Assembly: GCA_027596195.1 (NCBI GenBank)
Contig: JADGJG010000850.1
Span: 1-11,749 of the forward strand
Length of the DNA stretch: 11,749 bases
Direction: 5' to 3'
DNA from: Podochytrium sp. JEL0797
Taxonomy: Eukaryota > Chytridiomycota > Chytridiomycetes > Chytridiales > Chytriomycetaceae
Shown: one piece after another, positions 1 to 7,428 of the stretch
Position numbering within the stretch: position 1 is the first letter of the stretch
How the letters are laid out: each line of letters begins with the position of its first letter
Notes under the pieces: generated by a model
What the model saw: the letters and a program-made list of their open reading frames with translations, nothing else
Databases searched by the model: none
What the model was told of the DNA's origin: nothing
Made by a program: the position numbers and the translations under genes

Positions 1-187
1 ATGCCAACGCCAACGGAAGATGAGTCATCTCTTTTTTTCTCAAAGATTTGCATATCTGACAATTCCGAAACGCGCTTCTTCTTCAAAAAATACAGTAGGC
101 AACAATCTCAATGCACGACACCGCTCCCTCCGTGTCCTCAACCATGAAAATTGGTTACTTACGAAAGAAAAAAGGAACGATTTTTCA

Positions 188-786
188 TCACGAGACACCG
201 ACAAGGTTCACTACCGCATCGTCAACTCTGGCAACACTGCGGAATTTGTGGCTCAAGCGAGAGAGGAAAATGGTCGTTGGGCGTGTTGTCCAAGCATCAG
301 GACCCGCACATGGAAATAGGACCTCTGTGAACGTCGATGAGACGGTCCACGTGGAGCCAGGTTGTTTCGTGTCGAGAACGGCCTTGTGGAAGCCACCGAC
401 GTTTCCTGGAGCTAGCTGCGGAGTGTCGTAACGACACCACTTGCTCATCCCTGTAGTACTGGCCTGGCTGCAGGGACGTGGAACGCACGCGAAGCTGTCC
501 CACATCTGTGGCAACGTGGAACGGCCCCACTGCGCGTGTGGCTTCGACACGTCCCTGCGGTTCGCCACCGCCATGTTCCAAGTGGGCGTGAAGAATTGCT
601 GGGCAGTGGGGATGGATGGAGGAGCACCGTGGAGAAATCCAAGGGCACGCGAGTGGTGGCCATCGTGGAGTTCGATCAGAGTGAGGTGGGTGGTGTGTTG
701 GGCGAGAGAGGAGGACGCTTGACGCTCCTTGCAGACTGGCTTGTGGGTCTTCCAATCGGCCTTTTGGCATTCGGTGCTGCAGTAAC
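188..786 (-). CDS. Probable MYND-type zinc finger protein, last exon (5' part not resolved)
   Basis: Seen: read from 784 downward, the frame begins YCSTECQKADWKTHKPVC. This is the second half of a MYND zinc finger: C-x3-C, then the Q-x2-DW-x2-H-x3-C ending. About 180 further residues follow to a TGA at 190-188. These are rich in H, P, T and S, with no second domain I recognise. An in-frame TGA lies just upstream of the finger, so the exon should start at 786. An AG sits there (788-787), and an ACTAAC branch-like site lies about 30 bases before it, so an intron is likely. Known of the family: MYND fingers bind zinc through C6HC and mediate protein-protein contacts, often in fungal regulators. 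Not found: the first four cysteines, which should lie in an upstream exon to the right. The nearest in-phase candidate exon, ending near 853, lacks the C-x2-C pairs. This may be a partial or decaying gene. Confidence 0.6.
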
Positions 787-899
787 CTCATTCCTTCATT
801 CCACAAGAAACAATGTTGGTTAGTTTTCAGACTTCCGTTAGAAACTCTCGCACAGCAGTAGAGGTCTCCGAAAAGCCGGGAAAACCACTTCCCAGGTTT

Positions 900-1750
900 A
901 GCCATCTATTTGCTGCATCCATCTACTATTTCTCACTTTGAACAAATAAACGACATGACAAGTTGATTGGAATGATTGCAAAGAATATCGCACAATGGGC
1001 ATAGCGAATGGCGGCATCGCGAATTCCCACCCTTTCATTTGTGACGCAGCAACTGCGAGGGAGGCCACACGTCCATCTTTGGCACAGCCTGCCACGCCAG
1101 ATGCAGAAAAAGTTTCTGTGGTAGGATTCATTAACAGATCCCCAACTTTTGTGGCCATTGAAAAAAGCCCCTGACGGATCGATTGTGGGGATCTGGCCAT
1201 TCCCCATTGAAGCTCGAGCGGGAAAGGAGGTACTACACCACTGGATTAATCAATATCAGCGAATCAATGAGACGGTCATACACATGGAGCACTGCAGGTA
1301 GTTCGCGTGGACGGGCAAACACAATCGCGCTGGAACAACAAAACTGGAACTGAAGAAACGCTCAGTCTTGCTGGTAATATCTTCAGGTATGAAAGCGTAT
1401 TGAAGTGATATTAGCTCACGTGCGCAGACTGGATATCATTTTTTCCTGGTTTCCAAAACGGTAAAGAAATATTAGTAATATATATAAACTCGTCTCACTC
1501 AAAGCAGGAGCGCCCATTTTGTCTTGATGAAGAACAGAAAAATACCCAACATCCTCTTGCCTAAGTTGAATCAATAATAACAGACTAGTCTTGGCAATTT
1601 CCGGGTCTCAAAGCCATGGATGGACTTATCATCTGGTGGTTGTGCACGAAAAAGACGGCACAAAGGAGGCGCTTCTCACGGTTTCGCATTCAAGGGTTGG
1701 CATTTTGGGTAAGGAAACAGAGTGGTGTTTATTGATCGTGTATTCTTTCA
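900..1750. other. Intergenic or unresolved stretch, no supported gene
   Basis: I find no protein family, RNA gene or repeat here on either strand. A 100-codon minus-strand frame (1200-898) has unremarkable composition and no motif I recognise. It could be a missing 5' exon of the MYND protein, but it ends in a weak splice context and does not supply the missing cysteines. The right-hand part, 1380-1580, is AT-richer and would be 3' flank of the carrier pseudogene. Confidence 0.5.
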
Positions 1751-1754
1751 TGAA

Positions 1755-2268
1755 TTAGTTCTTCTTATTGAACTTAGCCTTAAGCTGTTGGCAGAGAAGG
1801 AAACATCAGTGCGGAATCAAAGCAGTGAAAACCGTGCGCAATCATTTCCTTGTCTCCAAACACGACCATGCACACCGTCAACCAAATGGAAAGTCCAATA
1901 CGAGGAGCCACTCCACGGTAGAATCCAAGAATTAAATCCACTTGGCCTCATTTGAAAAAGTAAAATCAGCGCACTCCCCATCAAAATCAAAACAAAACAA
2001 TTACCGCAGCCCCAATTGTCATCTTCTTGGGCCTTCCAGCCATCTTCAACTGAATCTGCATCTCAATCCGAATCACTATAATCGGCTGATTCCACGTGCT
2101 CAACACTCCTTCCAAACGGCTCGCCGCAATCTTTCCAAATCAGACAGCTTGCTTGTCCTTGTCCGTGATCAAATCCTCTGCGTGACGCGAAAATCCGAAA
2201 CGGGAACCCCAGTTGGTGCATTGACGCATTGCGACGGCGTTGACTCGCGCTTGAAGCTTTCTCTGGCG
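1755..2268 (-). pseudogene. YHM2: Mitochondrial carrier pseudogene, Yhm2 (citrate/oxoglutarate carrier)-like, C-terminal half
   Basis: Seen on the minus strand: VNAVAMRQCTNWGSRFGFSR (about 2241-2182), then WNQPIIVIRIEMQ (about 2094-2056). A GT...AG intron of 58 nt (2004-1947) follows, then GFYRGVAPRIGLSIW and TVCMVVFGDK (about 1926-1849). The last exon encodes LKAKFNKKN and a stop (1784-1755). These blocks match my memory of the fungal Yhm2 carrier, including a degenerate PxD/E-x2-R carrier signature in which the acidic residue is I. Damage: an in-frame TGA at 2142-2140, a TAA at 1934-1932, a one-base frame change between the post-intron exon and GFYRG, and GA instead of GT at the last donor (1848-1847), although its acceptor CAACAG at 1790-1785 is intact and would define a 64-nt intron. 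The N-terminal half was not found. The working protein would exchange citrate and 2-oxoglutarate across the mitochondrial inner membrane. Confidence 0.75.
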
Positions 2269-2550
2269 ACTTGAATAGTGAATAAGCGCAACAAGATGAC
2301 AATCCTCACTTCAGTCGAAAGAAGCTGCGTTGATTCCATTTCATTCCTCCGTCAGAAACTCGCTCACGGCTCAGTTTAAAGGAAAAAAGAAGGGTATTCA
2401 ATACCGGCTCTTCATCGCGATTCCTCATCTTCACGACTTGTCAGAGTCATATGCAGATATTATTTCGTATATGCGGATGCAAGGTGATGGGCTTGCGCTA
2501 AATGTTTTTCACAACTAAAAGTATGATATATTTTTATTTTAATCAGACAT

Positions 2551-2632
2551 GACAACGTGGCCGAGTGGTTAAGGCGATTGACTAGAAATCAATTTCCCTC
2601 TGGGAGCGCAGGTTCAAGTCCTGCCGTTGTCG
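2551..2632 (+). tRNA. tRNA-Ser(AGA): tRNA-Ser (anticodon AGA)
   Basis: A complete cloverleaf of 82 nt. Acceptor stem GACAACG (2551-2557) pairs with CGTTGTC (2625-2631), and the discriminator is G at 2632. The D arm is GCC...GGC (2560-2575). The anticodon stem ATTGA/TCAAT encloses CTAGAAA, with anticodon AGA at 2584-2586 (A34 normally becomes inosine, reading UCU, UCC and UCA). A long variable arm, typical of serine, spans about 2594-2609. The T arm is GCAGG-TTCAAGT-CCTGC. The internal A box (TGGCCGAGTGGTTAAGG) and B box (GGTTCAAGTCC) are both present, and there is no intron. Confidence 0.97.
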
Positions 2633-2643
2633 CTTTTCTTTCT
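2633..2643 (+). terminator. Pol III terminator of tRNA-Ser
   Basis: Directly after the discriminator base the sequence is C-TTTT-C-TTT-CTT. The TTTT at 2634-2637 is the usual RNA polymerase III stop signal, one base beyond the mature 3' end. Confidence 0.8.
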
Positions 2644-2740
2644 TGCTGGACTTCAGAGAGTTTTTTGCTTCGGGATTCAGTTCGAGAACCGGAAGACAAA
2701 ACACATTCAACATATTCACATTTTTAATTCACCCATCATT

Positions 2741-4297
2741 TCAAAAAACCGACAGGTAACACACGACAAACTGACCAACGCACACTACCAAAAAAAGAAA
2801 TCCTCCAACGCAGGCTCCCTGCAACACCCTCGTCAAGCTTGCAATCAAAGGATCTTGACAACCATTCATAGTGGTAGATGGGTCTGAAGAGTTTGTAGAC
2901 TCACGGACAGCTTCGGCGACAGGCAGCGGGCCCATATGCTGAATTTCGAGCGCGTTCTCTGGGTTGTCGCGCTTGCGGTCGGCAATGGGGATGGCTGCCG
3001 GTAAGTTCGAGAAAAGCGGGTCGAGCTTGCTGCCTCCTTGCTCCGTCGTGACGACAACGGTTGAGGCTGGCAGTTTCGCCGACTGAATTGTACCGAATGG
3101 ACTGGCAGGGGCTTGCATACCCCCCGCATCCTTGCCAGTAGAGGTGGAAACGTGTGGACTTTTTCCAGGAGAACCGGTGACTCTGGTTTCCTTGCTCACA
3201 ACAGGCGGCAAGTTGGACGCGACGGCGATAGGACTCGTGAGACCCGTCGCAGTTGGAGACGCGACCCCAAAACTGAATCTGTTTGCAGTCAGACCAGATG
3301 AAATTCCCTGCCTCCCCCCACACTCCTCGGATTCAGATCCGTCGAGCCCGCAACACGAATAGAATTCCTCCACCGCAGCACGAGACCCACTTCCCCATGA
3401 CGCCCACTCTTTTGTCACGAAAACCACAATCGCATTTGTATTGGACGCGTAACTCATTGCGCAAGATGATGTAGCCAACACGACCAGAACGGCCACAAAC
3501 GAGATGACAAGGGTCGCGCCGAATGCTTTCTTGCAATCCGCGAAATGGGAAAAGAAGCCGAGGAGTCCAGAAGTGAGAACCATGAGAGAGGAAGTGGTGA
3601 ACATGATGCATAAGACTGGAAAGGAGGCGCGGAGGAGGGATGGGAGAGGAATTCCGCTTGAGAAAGTCATGACCGCACACATAAATGCGGCCAGACCACA
3701 GAGAGTATACTAGTTGACGGCATGAGGATAAGGAGAAAATTAATAAATCGTTTGACTTACCACTGTATTCATGAAGAGAAATGAAAACGGGATCGCGTTA
3801 AAACCAAACAGACGCTTTCCAACAGTTTGCACTGGATCCTCAACTCTCGGAGTGTTGGAATACCGATCTTGAGCAAAATTCTCAAGAGCTGCTGTCGATT
3901 TAACGTTTGCGGTAACTTGCGACCACGCGTGTTGCGAAAATTTGCCAGACGTCAAGCTGGACGTCTCGGATGTGGGCGTATGTCGACGCGGAATGAGGTG
4001 AACGATGGGTAGGGTTCTGTCTTGTGTCTTTTGCTTCAAGTTCTTGATTTGCTGCTGCATCAGAACCAACGAGCTCGGTCGTTGGCGATCCATGTTCGCG
4101 AGAGGTCTGTTGGTGGTAGCTCGACTAAATTTGAGAGTGAGATGGAGGTCCGCGGGGTCTTGGAAGAACGAGTTGAGTTCGCGGTCGGAATAGAACTCGT
4201 CCGAGAGAACGGGTGTCGAGCTGTCCCTCGTGGTCCTCGAGAGATTCCTGGAGCTGAACGAGCTGAATCTTGAGCTGGTGGTATCCTCTTGGCTCAT
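2741..4297 (-). CDS. Tetraspanin-like membrane protein, two exons, about 501 aa
   Basis: Exon 1 is 4297-3761. A 51-nt intron (3760-3710, GTAAGT...CTAG) joins in frame to exon 2, 3709-2741. The ATG at 4297 is the first after an in-frame TGA a few codons upstream. Residues 1-155 are a Ser/Thr-rich, presumably cytosolic tail with a basic stretch (KNLKQKTQ...). TM1 lies about 160-190, across the intron. TM2 is about 209-233 and TM3 about 243-263. An extracellular loop carries the tetraspanin hallmark CCG (YSCCG, residues 298-300), Cys309 and Cys463. TM4 is about 477-499, followed almost at once by the stop. Known: tetraspanins organise membrane microdomains, and in fungi they act in appressorium or cell-surface processes. 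Odd: the loop between TM3 and TM4 is about 210 residues, well above the usual 70-130, and largely low-complexity (S, T, P, A). The family call rests on topology plus CCG; a tetraspanin-like relative is possible. Confidence 0.84.
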
Positions 4298-4352
4298 GGA
4301 GTTGACGATGGGAATGACGGGTCAAAAATGGTTGGAATTTTGTTGGAAATTT

Positions 4353-4369
4353 GCCCGCCACGGGCGGGC
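4353..4369. repeat. Perfect 7-bp GC inverted repeat upstream of the tetraspanin start
   Basis: GCCCGCC (4353-4359) and GGCGGGC (4363-4369) are separated by three bases, in otherwise AT-rich sequence 56 bp before the tetraspanin ATG. It could be a 5' UTR hairpin or a palindromic transcription-factor site. There is no direct evidence of function. Confidence 0.5.
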
Positions 4370-4439
4370 TGAAAAGCAAAAACTCGTGCAGGATAATAAG
4401 ACAAGCATCTGCGAGTACATATATCGAACGGGAAATTAA

Positions 4440-5055
4440 AAAATAAAAGCCCTCCTCGACTATCGACATTTTCTCGAGCATCTCACACAAAGGACTCTTG
4501 ATTCCCATTGTCAGGTAACCCAGAACTCTCCCACGTTTCGTGTTATTCGGTGATTCCGCCAGCGGCAAATACATCAATTCTCGCTCGACCCAGTCGCGGC
4601 TGCTGCTCTTGTTTGCACTTTTAGCACTCTTTGCGCCCTTTGCGCTTTTCTTGTGCGACCTCGGACTCGGAGAAACATGAATCGTGAGGACATCGTTGGT
4701 CAATGAGGATCTTCGCGAGGGCTTGCATGGTTCATCTGTCGATCCGTCTCGACGAGCCTTTCGCCATTTCGGCTGCAGTGGAGCCGCCGACAAGCTTGGA
4801 GGTTTGGGAGGACCTCGAATCCGAATCACTTTTGGCGCCATGTATTTGTTGGGGGGAGGAGTCGGGGGGGGGGGGGGAATCAGGTGGCGGCGGGATCGCG
4901 GCAACGTCCACGATTCGTTTGAGTGCATCCATCTGGGCCTGGATAGCCAGGATCTTGCTTTCGACTGATGCGTGTGTCTGTGCGTACGACATGTGCTTTG
5001 ACGAATGACTGGAAAAAGATGCGCACGTGCGACACTGATCTTCATCTCCCTTCAT
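4440..5055 (-). CDS. Unidentified coiled-coil, proline-rich, basic protein with a frame change at a poly-G run
   Basis: The ATG at 5055 opens a frame with C-x2-C (residues 8-11), a short amphipathic helix or coiled coil (SVESKILAIQAQMDALKRIV, residues 30-49), then a proline run. The proline run lies over 14 consecutive G on the plus strand (4864-4877). In the original frame translation ends at 4732. In the frame reached if the run had 13 G, it continues with MAPKVIRIRGPPKPPSL, a Ser/Lys-rich basic region (RSHKKSAKGAKSAKSANKSS), RDWVERELMYLPLAE and GYLTMGIKSPLCEMLEKM, to about 4460. That frame stays open to 4125, but this would overlap the tetraspanin start on the same strand, so the true 3' end is probably a splice site or stop I cannot place. 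I recognise no family. Nuclear or cytoskeletal roles would be guesses. The gene is divergent from DPH1. Confidence 0.55.
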
Positions 5056-5304
5056 TCTTCTTATGAAATTTCGAAGTTGCGCAGCGGCACACGGTTTGGG
5101 TGAGACGCGTGAGGGGGCTGCGGGAAAACCTTTCCGCCGGGTCCCTCTCCTAATATTTTGGTTATTTGAAGACTTCAGGAAAGAAGACTAAATTGTAAAC
5201 ATTTAGAATAATACCTCATATCCACCGCCAACGGATTGCATTTAGGTTGGACGCAAGGGAAAGAGGACCCGAAGGTTCGTCATGTTTTTTTTTGTTTTTC
5301 GCAA
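5056..5304. promoter_or_regulatory. Divergent promoter region between the coiled-coil gene and DPH1
   Basis: 249 bp separate the two start codons, so both 5' UTRs and promoters must lie here. There is an AT-rich core (about 5150-5215) and a T9 run at 5285-5293, just before the DPH1 ATG. No firm TATA or CCAAT box could be assigned. Confidence 0.5.
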
Positions 5305-6739
5305 ATGTCAACAACATCGCTGACTGACTCTGCCCGAAAGCGATTCGTTGGCGCCGGAAGAGCCCAAAAGGCCCAAGCCGAAGCCAACCCAACAGATTCT
5401 TCCATCGAGGATGCCCTGATCCCAAAACCAGCAGCGCCAAAGAAGACGCCCGTTGTTGCGAACCAAGTTCCCGGCGACATTCTCAACGACGAAAGTCTCA
5501 ATGAAGCCATCAAACTTGTGAGTCAAGAATCAACTATGTCATGTTCCAGAGAACATAGAACTGATCTCCTCTCACCAACAGCTGCCTGCGAATTATATGT
5601 TTGAAATCCACAAGACCGTCTGGCAGATCCGCAAACAGGGCGCCACGCGAGTAGCCCTCCAGTTCCCCGAGGGTCTTCTCCTTTACTCTCTTACAATCTG
5701 CGACATTGTCGAAAAGTTTTGCGCCGTGGAAACTGTCGTGATGGGCGACGTGACGTACGGGGCGTGTTGCATTGACGATTTCACGGCAAAGGCATTGGGC
5801 TGCGACTTTATGGTCCACTACGGCCACTCCTGCCTGGTCCCCGTCACCGTGACAACCATCAAGACTCTCTATGTGTTTGTCGAGATTGGAATCGACACGC
5901 AACACTTCGTCGAAACGGTCCGCAAAAACTTCACCCCAGGCACCCCGCTCGTACTCGTGGCCACGATCCAATTCATTTCCGCCCTCCAAAGCGCCAAGCG
6001 AGACCTCGATGCCACGTATCCTTGTACGATTCCGCAATCGAGACCCTTGTCAGCGGGTGAAATCCTTGGATGCACGTCACCCAACTTGGAGCTCAAAGAC
6101 GACAGCGTGATTCTGTACCTTGGAGACGGGAGATTCCATCTCGAGTCCATCATGATCTCAAACCCGTCTCTGCCGGCGTACCGGTACGACCCGTATCCGA
6201 AAACCTTTACCCGCGAATACTACGATCACCAGCAAATGAGGAAACTGCGGAGCACGGCGATTCGCGCGGTGGAAACGATTGAACACGGTGACCCTTCTCG
6301 CAAGAGTTTGGTGGCGATTGTGGTGGGAACACTCGGGCGGCAAGGGTCTCCGAAAGTATTGGCGCGATTGCATGAGATGGTTCCCATTGGGGTGGATAGC
6401 GTGTTTGTCTTGTTGAGTGAGTTGTTCCCGGACAAGCTCAAGAGCATTGGGAAGGGGGGGCGGAAGGTGGATGCGTGGATTCAGACGTCTTGTCCGCGGT
6501 TGTCGATAGATTGGGGTCATGCGTTCGGGGCACCGCTGTTGTCGCCTTATGAGGCTGCTGTTGCTTTTGGAAAGGCGGAAGCGAAATGGCGGGAGAAGGA
6601 GGAGGAGATTTATCCGATGGACTTTTATGCCAAGGGATCGCGGGGCGCATGGACCCCCAATTTCGTTGAAGGGGCGTTGGAGAAGGAGAAGGAAAAGGCT
6701 GACAAGCTGGCAGCGGCAAAGCGGGAGTTATTGCAATGA
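5305..6739 (+). CDS. DPH1: Diphthamide biosynthesis protein 1 (2-(3-amino-3-carboxypropyl)histidine synthase subunit), 456 aa
   Basis: Exon 1 is 5305-5517. A 64-nt intron (5518-5581, GTGAGT...ACAG) is in phase 0, and exon 2 is 5582-6739. The join gives EAIKL-LPANYMFEIHKTVW, the conserved start of the Dph1 core. Dph1-Dph2 is a cytosolic radical-SAM-like enzyme. Its [4Fe-4S] cluster cleaves S-adenosylmethionine to transfer a 3-amino-3-carboxypropyl group to the elongation factor 2 histidine, the first step of diphthamide synthesis. Candidate cluster cysteines are Cys133 or Cys134 in VTYGACC, Cys235 in ILGCTSP and Cys375 in QTSCPRLSIDWG. VHYGHSCLVP is also conserved. Length matches the family (about 425-445 aa), with a lysine/glutamate-rich C-terminal tail. 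The ATG at 5305 is preferred over 5236, because the intervening sequence is T-rich and the protein starting at 5305 has a normal Dph1-like N-terminus. Confidence 0.97.
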
Positions 6740-7428
6740 AGGAAAGGAGAAAATGGCCCGAGGCTCGCTGCATGTTTCGATTTTTTTTCCATTTTTCGGA
6801 AACCAGAAAACCATTCGCAAATGGCCTCGCCCGTTCATTGCCCCTCATATGCAGCGGCCCATCCACAGCTGCATTCTCTTGCTCTTGTCGATGAGTCGCC
6901 GCCTCGCTTCCCTCTTCCACTTTCATGTTGATCTCTCAAACAGTTTTTTTTTTCATCTAACCACCCCCCCTCCTTCTTCCTCCGCACTCTATTAAGCCGG
7001 CCTACTTCTTGAGATTAGAAGCAAGGTGACTAAGGGATATTTGTCATGCGAAGATTAACTACGCGCCCTTGCGGCTGCGACCGGAGCTCTGTCTGTCTGC
7101 GTGCCCAATAATGGCATATCGGCCCTGAAATTGCTTCAACATGCCTCCTCTCCTCTCTCTCTCTCTCTTTCACTTCCCTTCATATCTTCTTTGCCTTCTT
7201 CTCGTGCCATAAATAAAAACCAGACCAAGTAGAATTCAGATATTTCATCAAAGGTGCCTGGTAGATTCCATCTACTAAGAATGACGACCAAGAATGATCC
7301 GAACTGATCTGTGTCGCGCAGTGAGCCGCGACTCGAAAAATCACCTTCAAGCAAAACTTGGCGCCACCTCGACCAACCGCCTCGACAACGCTCGCACCCA
7401 GGCTGACAACGAATTCTAGCTATTCGCC
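6740..7428. other. Intergenic region: DPH1 3' flank and TMEM135 promoter
   Basis: No gene is supported on either strand. The region holds several pyrimidine tracts on the plus strand: a T9 and a C8 run at about 6943-6969, and a CT-repeat tract at about 7145-7172. Such CT-rich stretches are common upstream of fungal transcription starts. Minus-strand open frames here are the complement of these tracts or of DPH1. Confidence 0.6.

Noticed and set aside
441..823. Plus-strand open frames opposite the MYND exon, one with a hydrophobic segment near its end
   Set aside because: They are antisense to a frame with a clear zinc-finger motif and have no motif of their own.
898..1207. Two overlapping minus-strand open frames of 93-100 codons
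   Set aside because: No recognisable motif or good splice site to join them to the MYND exon; left as unresolved.
2063..2302. 79-codon minus-strand frame ending in YSDSD
   Set aside because: It is out of frame with the carrier blocks in the same stretch, which match a known family.
4125..4296. Continuation of the coiled-coil protein frame into the tetraspanin first exon
   Set aside because: It would overlap the start of another gene on the same strand and reads as a shadow of the tetraspanin N-terminus.
6438..6995. Large open frames on both strands over the DPH1 3' end
   Set aside because: They overlap the conserved DPH1 C-terminus and consist of low-complexity shadows.
7146..7172. CT-rich simple repeat as a possible mobile or CRISPR-like element
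   Set aside because: It is a plain pyrimidine tract, with no spaced repeats, target duplication or encoded protein.
7136..7354. 72-codon minus-strand frame upstream of TMEM135
   Set aside because: Its end is just the complement of a CT repeat (RERERE); no independent support.
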